Shown: positions 1 through 9,400 of the stretch, in pieces | How the letters are laid out: each line of letters begins with the position of its first letter | How positions within the stretch are numbered: position 1 is the first letter of the stretch | NCBI RefSeq assembly: GCF_000091325.1 | Contig: NC_014012.1 | Coordinates: 1,922,001-1,986,000 of the forward strand | From: Shewanella violacea DSS12 | GTDB lineage: Bacteria; Pseudomonadota; Gammaproteobacteria; Enterobacterales; Shewanellaceae | Length of the DNA stretch: 64,000 nt | Direction of reading: 5' to 3' | Notes under the pieces: model-generated | Told to the model about the DNA's origin: nothing | Databases searched by the model: none | Seen by the model: only the letters and a program-made list of their open reading frames with translations | Position numbers and translations under genes: made by a program

Positions 1-1231
1 CAGCACCTTTGTCGATACGCTCATAAAAATCGTTGTCGGTGAGACCTAGATGCTGGATAAACATCTGACCATCACGACCAGGCTTAATTTCCTGCATTGC
101 GAACATGTTGTCGAGCATCATAGAGTGGGCGAGGTTACCTTGGGTGTGAACACAGATGTTGTAGTCTTTGTTCCAGTAACGCTGCATATCGGCACGCATA
201 GTATCGGCATTACAGTCTTCAAAATCGTACAATAGACCAGTACTACGACCGTCTTTGAATGGTTCTTTCAGCATGATTTCGTAATCCGAAACGGCGCCGT
301 CGGCGAAGAATTTGATAGCTCGAAGCGGGATGACCATAGGGTTGTTTTGGTTGCTGCGGTAATGCTCATCGACGAAGGCAAAGGCCTTGTCATGATCGCA
401 GTCGTTGAACGTATAGGCGCTCTGGAAGTTCATCATATAGGCCTTACGACAGCGTGGCATACCTGGAATACTATCTGCGGCGTTGAGGATGGCCAGCTCG
501 GTCTCTAGACCGGTGAAGCCTATACCCATGTCCATCGCCGTGGTAACACCTTTACGGCGGCCCATTGTCAATACGTCGTTTAGCCCTTTAAAAAGACTCT
601 CTTGAGTTGCAATGATAGGGAACATCTGTGTCTTACAGATGTACATCATCGCCTGTTCGATGAGAATTCCGGTCGATTGGTCCTTGTCATCGACTAGCTT
701 ACCGAACATTTTGTCGTCAAGTTCGTTAACCTTAAACTTTTCAACACAGGCGCTGTTCATAGTGACCTTGTGTATAGATCCACCCCAGATGCACAAGGGT
801 TGGCTAGGGCAGATAGCGTCGAGCATAGCCATGGTGACTTCGCCGTGCAGTGGCTCGTAGTGGCCCCAGACAACGAGTAGTTCGCGGTCGGCTTCTTGGG
901 CGATGATCTCTATTAATTTGTTGCGATAAGTCTCAGGATCGCGCACGCCTGGATAGACCTTGCCGCCCACGGTCCATTCGGTGAAGCTTAGTGGTACAAC
1001 ACCGCCCAGCATAGCTGCGGTTGAAACGAAATGTAGGTGAGGTTCGATAAAGCCTGGATAGATGTACTGCTCAGCAAAATCTGTGTTGACTGTGGCAGCA
1101 GGGAATTGGGTTGAAAGCTGCTCGAAGTTGCCAACGGCTAGAATCTTGTCGTCTTCGATGACTATGGCATTGTGAACTATGAACTGTTCGTCGACGGCAT
1201 AGACTTTTTTAGCTGTAAATAAAGTTTGCAT
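1..1231 (-). CDS. Amidohydrolase family 3 (YtcJ-like), 3' end cut by window edge
   Basis: The translated minus strand gives about 410 residues beginning MQTLFTAKKVYAVDEQ. An early PGFIEPHLHF segment carries the HxH metal-ligand motif of the amidohydrolase superfamily, and KFFADGAVSD and HTQGNLAHSMM segments match the Amidohydro_3/YtcJ layout. The start at 1231 has an AGAGGT Shine-Dalgarno just upstream. There is no signal peptide, so it is probably cytosolic. The gene runs off the left edge and lacks its C-terminus here. It is a paralogue of the lipoprotein amidohydrolase at 4384-6177 (shared EPHLH, ADGA and pre-barrel segments), and the two flank a solute symporter. The substrate is unknown; the family includes amide and formamide hydrolases. 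Confidence 0.85.
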   Translation of the reverse strand, partial: MQTLFTAKKVYAVDEQFIVHNAIVIEDDKILAVGNFEQLSTQFPAATVNTDFAEQYIYPGFIEPHLHFVSTAAMLGGVVPLSFTEWTVGGKVYPGVRDPETYRNKLIEIIAQEADRELLVVWGHYEPLHGEVTMAMLDAICPSQPLCIWGGSIHKVTMNSACVEKFKVNELDDKMFGKLVDDKDQSTGILIEQAMMYICKTQMFPIIATQESLFKGLNDVLTMGRRKGVTTAMDMGIGFTGLETELAILNAADSIPGMPRCRKAYMMNFQSAYTFNDCDHDKAFAFVDEHYRSNQNNPMVIPLRAIKFFADGAVSDYEIMLKEPFKDGRSTGLLYDFEDCNADTMRADMQRYWNKDYNICVHTQGNLAHSMMLDNMFAMQEIKPGRDGQMFIQHLGLTDNDFYERIDKGA

Positions 1232-1985
1232 GATGTACCTCTGTTCAAAGAGACTCTTGATTCAATAGTCTCTGAAATATGGATAAGTAGTGACAAAATT
1301 TTTACGGAAAGAGGTGCGGACGTTAATAAGCAAATTGTCGCCCGCGGAGCCCAGTTTTAAATGAGAGGTCGAAGTTGTTCGAAACTTTGGCGCTAACCTA
1401 TGATCCTATTTCGTCTTGCTTCTTAGTCTCAGTCTTGTTGATCATCAAGGCCCGCTCAGGGAGCAAATAAATATGCCCTTCCCGTAGCGTCTTGTACCTA
1501 TAAATAGGTATGCTTGAGACTAAAGTACTACGCATGATGCCAATAAACATAGACGGGCATCACGAAATAAAGGAAATAAACAATAAAGTGGTCGTAGTGA
1601 ATTGCTGTTCAAAGGGGAGGGAAGAATACTAAACTTTCTAGTCAGTGCTCTTATCCATAGCGAATCTGAGTCACTAAAGTTGAGAATTCAGTTAACAAGC
1701 AGACTGCCAATAATTTTGGTTAGGTATCTCATTTGAGCCGGTGTGCTACTCATTGATTTAAGTATTCTCAATCAAAAACTCTCCTACCTTAGTCTAAGGT
1801 TTAGCCTTGAAATGAGCCCTGGTTTACGTGCGCGTAAACTTTTATCTATTTGTTTACTAAGTGTTTTAACATTTGTCGCTTACTTAGTTGCCGTTAGCGT
1901 TAGACTAAGGTCGCGATTGTTGTTGTGCTCTGCCTTGATAGATTAACTGTGACTTTACATAAGAAATCAGCACAGGGGAGTCGCT
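1232..1985. other. Divergent intergenic region between amidohydrolase and symporter operon
   Basis: These 754 bases separate two divergent transcription units, so they should hold both promoters. No convincing gene is present. The clearest element is a perfect 15-nt palindrome at 1786-1800, listed separately, with a partial copy (TTAGACTAAGGT) near 1900. I could not assign definite -35/-10 boxes. Confidence 0.5.
1786..1800. promoter_or_regulatory. 15-nt palindrome, possible operator
   Basis: ACCTTAG-T-CTAAGGT is a perfect 7+1+7 inverted repeat. A second, partial version (TTAGACTAAGGT) lies about 110 nt downstream, closer to the DUF4212 gene. Two related copies in a divergent promoter region suggest a regulator site. 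The cognate regulator is not identifiable from the sequence. Confidence 0.4.
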
Positions 1986-2252
1986 ATGAGTTTTGAAAGC
2001 AAAGACAAGGCAGAGGGATATTGGCGCGAGAATTTACGCCTAGTACTCAAATTATTAGCTATATGGGCTGCAGTATCTTTTGGATGCGGCATTTTACTGG
2101 TGGATGTACTAAATGAAATTCATTTCATGGGATTCAAGTTGGGATTCTGGTTTGCACAACAAGGTGCCATGTATGTGTTCGTGGCGTTGATTTTTGTCTA
2201 TGTGGCGAAAGCCAATGCATTAGATAAAAAATACAATGTTCACGAAGACTAA
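1986..2252 (+). CDS. DUF4212 small subunit of sodium:solute symporter
   Basis: This 88-residue protein has the layout of the symporter small-subunit family (DUF4212/TIGR03647). A polar N-terminus with YWRENLRLVLKLL leads into two membrane segments (about 22-42 and 54-74) and a charged tail. Members are always encoded just upstream of an SSS-family permease, as here (42-nt gap). A GGGGAG Shine-Dalgarno precedes the ATG. The protein is presumed to form or stabilise the transporter complex in the inner membrane. Confidence 0.9.
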   Translation: MSFESKDKAEGYWRENLRLVLKLLAIWAAVSFGCGILLVDVLNEIHFMGFKLGFWFAQQGAMYVFVALIFVYVAKANALDKKYNVHED

Positions 2253-2293
2253 TACTGGATCGAGATAACCGGACCAAGATAAGGAGCCATGAG

Positions 2294-4012
2294 ATGGACG
2301 TACAAACGTTAACTTATTTGATTGTGGGCACAACATTCGCCCTTTATATCGGAATTGCGATCTGGGCGAGAGCTGGTTCGACAAAAGAATTTTATGTTGC
2401 AGGGGGCGGGGTTCACCCTGTCATGAACGGCATGGCAACGGCGGCAGATTGGATGTCGGCAGCCTCATTTATTTCGCTTGCGGGTATTGTGTCATTTACT
2501 GGTTATGACGGCTCAGTGTATCTGATGGGCTGGACCGGTGGTTATGTGCTGCTGGCATTGTGTATGGCCCCTTACCTGAGAAAGTTCGGTAAGTTTACCG
2601 TGCCTGACTTTATCGGTGACCGTTATTACTCACAAACTGCACGTACCGTGGCGGTTGTGTGTGCCATCTTCATCTGTTTCACCTATATAGCGGGTCAAAT
2701 GCGCGGTGTGGGCGTGGTGTTCTCCCGCTTTTTAGAGGTGGAAGTTGAAACCGGCGTCTACATAGGCATGGCCGTGGTCTTCTTCTACGCCGTACTCGGT
2801 GGTATGAAAGGCATAACCTACACCCAAGTTGCGCAATATTGCGTACTTATCTTCGCCTTTATGGTGCCGGCTATCTTCATCTCTGTGATGATGACAGGTC
2901 ATATTATTCCTCAAATTGGTTTCGGATCTGAGCTTATAGACGCCGCGGGTAATGGCACTGGGGTGTATCTGTTAGATAAACTCGATGGATTGTCCACAGA
3001 ACTCGGATTTGGGCAATATACCGAAGGCTCTAAGAGCATGATTGATGTGTTCTTTATTACTGGCGCTCTGATGTTTGGTACTGCGGGTCTGCCCCATGTG
3101 ATAGTGCGCTTCTTTACCGTACCTAGAGTGAAAGATGCACGGGTATCTGCGGGTTGGGCGCTGGTTTTTATCGCCATTATGTACACTACTATTCCTGCTC
3201 TGGCGGCGTTCTCTCGTGTGAACATGATTGAAACCATTAACGGTCCTGAGTCTAGCGGTGTTGCCTATGAAACGGCTCCCGAGTGGATTAAGAACTGGGA
3301 AAAGACAGGTCTCATTACCTGGGATGATAAGAACCAAGATGGTAAAATATATTATGCCAAGGGTGCTGAAAATGAGATGAAGATTGACCGTGACATCATG
3401 GTTCTGGCGACACCTGAAATTGCTAACTTACCCGCTTGGGTTATCGCCCTTGTGGCTGCGGGTGGCTTAGCGGCTGCACTCTCGACATCAGCGGGTCTCT
3501 TGTTGGTTATCTCCACATCGGTTTCCCATGATTTACTCAAGAAGAACCTGATGCCGCATATCTCAGATAAGAAGGAGTTGATGTTTGCCCGTATTGCGGC
3601 GGCGCTGGGTATTGTGATGGCGGGTTACTTCGGCATTAATCCACCTGGTTTTGTCGCAGCAGTAGTGGCCATCGCCTTTGGACTGGCGGCATCGTCACTC
3701 TTCCCTGCAATCATCATGGGTATCTTCTCTAAGACCATGAATAAAGAAGGTGCAATCACAGGTATGGTTGTGGGTCTGTTATTTACCGCTGGCTATATCG
3801 CCTTCTTCAAGTTTATGAATCCTGAGATGAACAATGCAGAGCATTGGTTCCTGGGTATATCTCCTGAAGGTATAGGTATGCTAGGTATGATGATTAACTT
3901 CGCCGTGGCCTTCGCCGTCAGCAAGGTAACAAGAGAAGTACCAGCAGAGGTGGTCAGTATGGTTGAGTCTATCCGTTTCCCTAAGGGGGCAGGTGAGGCG
4001 CAAGATCACTAG
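2294..4012 (+). CDS. Sodium:solute symporter, SSS family (VC_2705-type)
   Basis: This 572-residue polytopic inner-membrane protein begins with a first helix followed by the family segment AGGGVHPVMNGMATAADWMS. It has a sodium-symporter core and a glycine/serine-rich helix (GGLAAALSTSAGLLLVISTS). Around residues 315-380 sits an extra hydrophilic loop with a DKNQDGKIYY calcium-loop-like stretch, typical of the subfamily that pairs with DUF4212 partners. It resembles acetate/propionate permease ActP but is not the same subfamily. An AGGAG Shine-Dalgarno precedes it, and a strong terminator 40 nt after the stop closes the two-gene operon. The substrate is not deducible; the flanking amidohydrolases suggest an organic acid, amide or amino-acid-like compound. 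Confidence 0.9.
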   Translation: MDVQTLTYLIVGTTFALYIGIAIWARAGSTKEFYVAGGGVHPVMNGMATAADWMSAASFISLAGIVSFTGYDGSVYLMGWTGGYVLLALCMAPYLRKFGKFTVPDFIGDRYYSQTARTVAVVCAIFICFTYIAGQMRGVGVVFSRFLEVEVETGVYIGMAVVFFYAVLGGMKGITYTQVAQYCVLIFAFMVPAIFISVMMTGHIIPQIGFGSELIDAAGNGTGVYLLDKLDGLSTELGFGQYTEGSKSMIDVFFITGALMFGTAGLPHVIVRFFTVPRVKDARVSAGWALVFIAIMYTTIPALAAFSRVNMIETINGPESSGVAYETAPEWIKNWEKTGLITWDDKNQDGKIYYAKGAENEMKIDRDIMVLATPEIANLPAWVIALVAAGGLAAALSTSAGLLLVISTSVSHDLLKKNLMPHISDKKELMFARIAAALGIVMAGYFGINPPGFVAAVVAIAFGLAASSLFPAIIMGIFSKTMNKEGAITGMVVGLLFTAGYIAFFKFMNPEMNNAEHWFLGISPEGIGMLGMMINFAVAFAVSKVTREVPAEVVSMVESIRFPKGAGEAQDH

Positions 4013-4383
4013 TAAGGTGTTAATATAATTCTGGTTTTCACATCAATAAAGAAGAGCGCTTAGGCGCTCTTTTTTATTGCTACCCCAAGTTTAAATCATA
4101 GAGACTCGACTACACTTAGCAAAAACTAAACTTTGATCGGCCACTCAATTTTGAGTTGTGGTGCTCTACAGCACCTATATCTGGTGCTATTATGCGAACC
4201 GCCTTACTTAAGCTATTGCTTATGTTGGGTTATTGCTTTCCTAAGGTTACGGCCTGGAAGCTAATAAGCAAATGCTATGTAAATAGACAAGTCGTCAAAT
4301 AGTGAGTAAGGATATTGCCAACAATAGTGGCATCGTTATTCTTACTCAAATCAGAAGTTACCCAAACGTAAGGGAAGACACTT
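4013..4383. other. Intergenic gap: terminator then presumed promoter region
   Basis: These 371 bases hold the symporter terminator near the left end (listed separately). The rest should contain the promoter for the lipoprotein amidohydrolase. I see no further gene or clear operator. Confidence 0.4.
4052..4075 (+). terminator. Rho-independent terminator of the symporter operon
   Basis: A perfect 8-bp stem AAGAGCGC / GCGCTCTT with a 4-nt loop is followed by a T-run, 40 nt after the symporter stop. Confidence 0.9.
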
Positions 4384-6177
4384 ATGTATAAAAGTATTTT
4401 GGCATTAGCCTTAGTTATGGTCATATCCGGCTGTAACAATCAGGAAGATGCATCTCCAAAAGCCACTCAGCAGGCGGCCACTGAGCAGCAAACTGCTGTC
4501 ACATTACCTTATGAGCTACATCAGACCATCTTCTTCGGCGGTGATATACTGACCATGAATGGTGATAAGCCTGAGTACGCCGAGGCCGTGGTTGAGCGCG
4601 AAGGAAAAATTATTTTCGTCGGCACTAAAGCCGAGGCCTTCAAGCGTTTCGAAGGCAAGGCTGAGCTTCACGATCTTAAGGGTAATACCTTGATGCCAGG
4701 CTTCGTCGAACCTCATCTTCATCCTTCAATTGCGGCAATTATGTTACCCAATGAAGTCATAGCGCCCCATGACTGGGTGCTTCCAGATGGTGTGAAAAAA
4801 GGTGTTAAGACTCCAGAGGCGTATATTAAGCGTCTTGGTCAGTCTATCAAAGACAATGCTAAGGCCGACAAGATGTATTTTGTCTGGGGTTATCATCAGT
4901 TATGGCATGGAGAGTTGAATCGCGACATACTTAATAAGCTATCTCCCGATAAGCCAGTTGCGGTTATTCATCGTTCATTCCATGAGATCTTCCTCAATGA
5001 CAAAGCCATTGAGATGTTCGGCATCAAGGAATCAGATTTTAAGGGCAATCCTCAGGTTAATTGGAAAGAAGGTCACTTCTATGAGGGCGGTTGGTTAGCC
5101 TTAGTGCCTAAAATCAGTAGTTTCTTGCTTGCTCCCGAGTCCTATAAATTAGGCTTGGCGAAAATGACTCAACTTATTCAGAAGAATGGTATCACTACCA
5201 TAGCCGAGCCAGGATTTCCAAGTTCAGACTTCAAGATGGAGTATGGGCTACTGAAGAATGAAATGGACAAGAAGCCTCCCTATGATGTTTATCTGATCCC
5301 TAATGGTACTCAGATATTTCTGATGGCTGGTAACGATAATAAGAAGGCGATGGAGGTGATGGAAACTCTGCCCGCTAACTACAATACTGAGAATATTGAG
5401 TTCCTACCTAAGCAGGTAAAATTGTATGCCGATGGTGCAATATACTCACTGTTAATGCAGATGGAAGATGGTTATCCTGATGGCCATACTGGTGAGTGGA
5501 TGACGCCGCTTGATCTGCTTAAAGAGCAGTTGAGCATGTATTGGAATAACGATTATAAAATTCATGTACATGCTAATGGTGATTTAGGCATTCAGCAGGT
5601 AATGGACTTTAACGAGCTTGATCAGAAGGCATATCCGAGAAAGGATCACCGCTTCACTTTACATCACATGGGCTACTTTACCGATGAACAAGCCGATGAG
5701 ATGAAGAGATTGGGCATGGAAGCTTCGGTTAACCCATTCTATTTATGGGCATTAGCGGATAAGTATGCCGAGAATGGACTCGGAGCCGAGCGTGCCAATT
5801 CTTTGGTTTCGGTGAAGAAGTTAGTTGACAGAGATATTCCTGTATCTTTCCACTCTGATTTTGCCATGGCTCCAGTTGAACCTCTGACATTAGCCTGGAC
5901 TGCGGTAAACCGAGTGACAGCTGAAAATCGCAAGGTATCTCAAGATCAACGTATCGATGCATATACTGCGATGAAGGCGATCACCATCACTGCGGCGAGA
6001 ACACTAAACCTAGAGACCAAGATTGGATCAATCAAAGAAGGTAAGGCTGCTAACTTTACTGTATTAAAATCTAATCCGCTTAAAATTGATACTATGAAGA
6101 TCAAAGATATCGTTATCTTAGGTACGGTTTTCCACGGTAAAATTCACGTCAACAAGTCTGCTAATCTAAAGCGTTAG
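4384..6177 (+). CDS. Amidohydrolase family 3 lipoprotein
   Basis: This 597-residue enzyme has a lipoprotein signal (MYKSILALALVMVISGC, lipobox ISGC, Cys17), so it acts at the periplasmic face of a membrane. Metal-binding features of the amidohydrolase superfamily are visible in order: HLH in EPHLHPS (about 110), LYADGA (about 345), HVHANGD (about 394), LHHMG (about 427) and FHSDFAM with the late Asp (about 490). It belongs to the YtcJ/Amidohydro_3 group, where substrates are mostly undefined. It is monocistronic, with AGGGAAG before the ATG and a terminator after the stop. It is a paralogue of the cytosolic enzyme at 1-1231. A plausible but unproven scenario is periplasmic hydrolysis, uptake by the neighbouring symporter, then further processing inside the cell. 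Confidence 0.88.
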   Translation: MYKSILALALVMVISGCNNQEDASPKATQQAATEQQTAVTLPYELHQTIFFGGDILTMNGDKPEYAEAVVEREGKIIFVGTKAEAFKRFEGKAELHDLKGNTLMPGFVEPHLHPSIAAIMLPNEVIAPHDWVLPDGVKKGVKTPEAYIKRLGQSIKDNAKADKMYFVWGYHQLWHGELNRDILNKLSPDKPVAVIHRSFHEIFLNDKAIEMFGIKESDFKGNPQVNWKEGHFYEGGWLALVPKISSFLLAPESYKLGLAKMTQLIQKNGITTIAEPGFPSSDFKMEYGLLKNEMDKKPPYDVYLIPNGTQIFLMAGNDNKKAMEVMETLPANYNTENIEFLPKQVKLYADGAIYSLLMQMEDGYPDGHTGEWMTPLDLLKEQLSMYWNNDYKIHVHANGDLGIQQVMDFNELDQKAYPRKDHRFTLHHMGYFTDEQADEMKRLGMEASVNPFYLWALADKYAENGLGAERANSLVSVKKLVDRDIPVSFHSDFAMAPVEPLTLAWTAVNRVTAENRKVSQDQRIDAYTAMKAITITAARTLNLETKIGSIKEGKAANFTVLKSNPLKIDTMKIKDIVILGTVFHGKIHVNKSANLKR

Positions 6178-6222
6178 TCGGACTAATATTTAGTACTTTT
6201 TCTAAAAATACTAAATAGTGAT

Positions 6223-6259
6223 AAAAAGAGTGAAATCGGTTGCGGTTTCACTCTTTTTT
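6223..6259 (+). terminator. Rho-independent terminator after amidohydrolase lipoprotein
   Basis: A stem AAAAAGAGTGAAA pairs with TTTCACTCTTTTTT across a short loop, 46 nt after the stop. The A-rich 5' arm makes it potentially bidirectional. Confidence 0.88.
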
Positions 6260-6307
6260 CTTTTTACTCTTCAGTAAATAACCCCGTCTTATTGCTTCAT
6301 TTATCCC

Positions 6308-6337
6308 TAGTCATGTGATTGTTTCAGGTTTTAAAAT
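6308..6337 (+). promoter_or_regulatory. Weak candidate PhoB box and -10 before phosphatase gene
   Basis: TAGTCAT (6308-6314) and TTGTTTC (6319-6325) are spaced 11 nt apart like PhoB half-sites, matching CTGTCAT at 5/7 and about 4/7. A TAAAAT hexamer follows at 6332-6337, the right distance for a PhoB-dependent -10. The match is modest and the call leans on the downstream phosphatase. Confidence 0.3.
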
Positions 6338-6424
6338 CCCCGCGACTTCAGGCAGTGCCTGATATTAAGGCATATACTTACCACATTGCTCATAGCACTG
6401 CTGCCGTTTATAGCTGAAAGTAAA

Positions 6425-9400
6425 ATGCTACAAGTCAGCAAGATTTGGTGGTCTGGTATGTTTGTCCTATTTTTGTTTACTCCCTCTCTTACTAACAGGC
6501 ATTGCGCTAATGGCCTAGTATGCCTCTGCTTACTGCTTATCAGCCTCACATCTGGCGTGATGGCAGAGACGCTAACCCGAGGTCCCTACCTTCAGCTAGG
6601 GACTGAACACACAATGACGGTCAAGTGGAGGACAGATATTCTTGGGCCATCGGTTGTCAAATTCGGCACCGAACTCAGTAATTTAGCCGGTAATGCTACA
6701 GGTCTAGATGAAACCGATCACAGTGTCACCTTAAGTGGCCTAGCGCCCAATACTCGCTACTATTATGCGGTGCTGGATAATCAAGGCGGCGTTCTCACTG
6801 GTGGCGACAGCACACACTTTTTCTTTACCTCGCCAAGTGTCGGTAACACTGGGCTCACTCGGGTGTGGATCATCGGTGACTCAGGCACGGCCAATAGCAA
6901 TGCCAGAGCCGTGCGGGATGCTTATAAGACCCGCACTGGCAGCAGCTATACGGATCTGTGGATCATGCTGGGGGATAATGCCTATTCAACGGGTACTGAT
7001 AGTGAGTATCAGGCAGCTGTGTTCGATATCTATCCTGAATTGTTAAAACAATCTCCGCTCTGGTCAACTTTGGGAAACCATGATGGTGCCACTGCCGACT
7101 CTGCCAGTCAGCAAGGGCCTTACTATGATATTTTTACCTTGCCCACTAATGGTGAGGCGGGCGGTGTACCTTCGGGCACCGAGGCCTATTACTCATTCGA
7201 TTATGGTCAGATCCACTTTGTCTGTTTAGAGTCATATGAGACGGACAGATCCAGTAATGGCGCCATGTTGACCTGGTTGGTTAACGATTTGGAGGCCACT
7301 AGTCAGCCCTGGATAGTGGCTTACTGGCATCATCCGCCTTATACCAAAGGCTCCCATGATTCAGACTCAGAGAGCCGTTTAATCGAGATGCGGGAAAATG
7401 CTCTGCCAATTCTTGAATCATACGGCGTCGATCTTGTGTTATCCGGACACAGCCATTCCTATGAGCGCTCATACCTTATCGACAATCACTATGGTCATTC
7501 GTCTAGTTTCACCGAAGCGATGAAGCTAGACGCGGGTGATGGTAATAAAACGGGAGATGGCAGTTATCAAAAAATAGCCCAGATCCAGCAAGCCAATAAT
7601 GGCGCCGTTTATCTGGTTGCGGGCAGCTCGGGTAAGATTTCTGGAGGTGCGCTCAATCATCCTGCCATGTACGCTTCGATCAATCTGCTGGGCTCGGTTA
7701 TTTTAGAGGTCTTGGATAATGAGATGACGGCCACCTTTATCGACAATACAAATGCCATTCAGGATGAGTTTACCCTGACTAAGGGGCCGGATGTCTTACC
7801 GCCAACAGTGACGTCAATTCAGACGCTAGATTCTATGACTGTGAAACTGAATTTTTCTGAAAATCTGACCCAAGGGAGCGCGACTGATATTTCCCATTAC
7901 CAACTGGATAAGGGGGCAAGTGTTATATCGGCACAATTGAGTGCCAATAAACGCCAAGTGACTCTAACGACATCGGCGCTGGTGGCATCACAAGTCTACA
8001 CCTTGACCATGAATGGCATTCAAGACCTCTCTCTCAACACTATTGTCACCAATACTCAGCAGATGTTTACCTATATTAACTTGATCACCATAGAGTTTCA
8101 GGATGGCGTTAGCCCAGAACCTGGTTATAGCGGTACTCGTGATGCCTATATCAGCGAGCTGAACATAACGACTAACTATGGTGCCAACACCAATCTCTAT
8201 ATAGACGGTGATGATGGTAACGGTAAAGACTTGTCGACTCTGATTAGCTGGGATGTAGATCTGATCCCAGCTAATGCCAACATAGAGTCGGCAGCGATTA
8301 GCTTAGATGTGTTTAATCCAACATCCAGTGGCTATGATATTTTTGCTCTTTCTGTGCCTTGGAGTGAAGCCGAAGTGACTTGGTCTCAGTATTCTGCTGG
8401 CAATGTTTGGCAGCTTGCCGGTGGGCAAGGGGGAGGAGATCGCACCCCAATGTCTCTGGCTTCTATTAGCCCAGCAACCGGGCTATTCATCGTTAATTTA
8501 AATGAGGCGGGGCTTGATGTTATCGAGTCCTGGGTCGATGGCTCATCGAGTAATCATGGTTTTATCATAGCCAATACTTCGTCCAGCGATGGCGCCGACT
8601 TTTATTCCAGAGAATCGAGCAACTTTCATCCGAAACTCACCTTGGTTTATTCACTTCCTGAGCCTGAAGGAGATACAGTGCCACCCACTCAAGTTGAAAA
8701 CTTGTTGTTGATGTCGCTCGGTACAGATACCGCGTCGATTATCTGGGATGCATCGAGTGATAATCTAGCCGTTAGCGGATACAAGGTTTTCCGTGATGAT
8801 GTGATGATAGCGACACCGATTATTACCAGTTTTAATGACAGTGGTCTAACTCCTTCGACAAGTTACATTTATAAGGTTATCGCATTTGATGGTGCCAACA
8901 ATGAGTCTGAACCTAGCATAGGGCTAGATGTGACGACTCAAGCTGTGGCTGCTTCACTTCACGTGGAAGACATTGGTTTGGCGATAGAATTCGTTAACAA
9001 GAAGAAACTCAGGGCAAGGGTGGACGTGTTAGTGGAAGATGCTTTGGGTATACCAGTTAACAATGTCAGTGTGTCGGGCACTTGGTCGGGTCTGTCTAAT
9101 TTATCTGTGACAGGCGTAACAACGAGTGGGGGCAAGGCAAGCTTTGGCTCAAGTAACGTGAGCAAGAGCCAAAGCGGGCAATTTATCTTCTCGGTAAACT
9201 CAGTTAGCCTCACTGGGTATGGTTATCAAGAAGCTGACAACATTGAGACCAGTGACTGTATCGGCTCAGATGCTAATCCTTGTGACGGACTGAGTGCGCC
9301 TACGGAGCTTTCAGGCAGTTTCGATGCCAGCCAGATATTACTTAATTGGAATACTGTGGTTCAAGCAACTCACTATTTTATCTACCGCTCGCAAAGCTCA

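Noticed and set aside
1743..1946. Open frame of 67 codons in the divergent promoter region
   Set aside because: It has no Shine-Dalgarno, contains the palindrome and codes for a low-quality hydrophobic sequence; it looks like chance.
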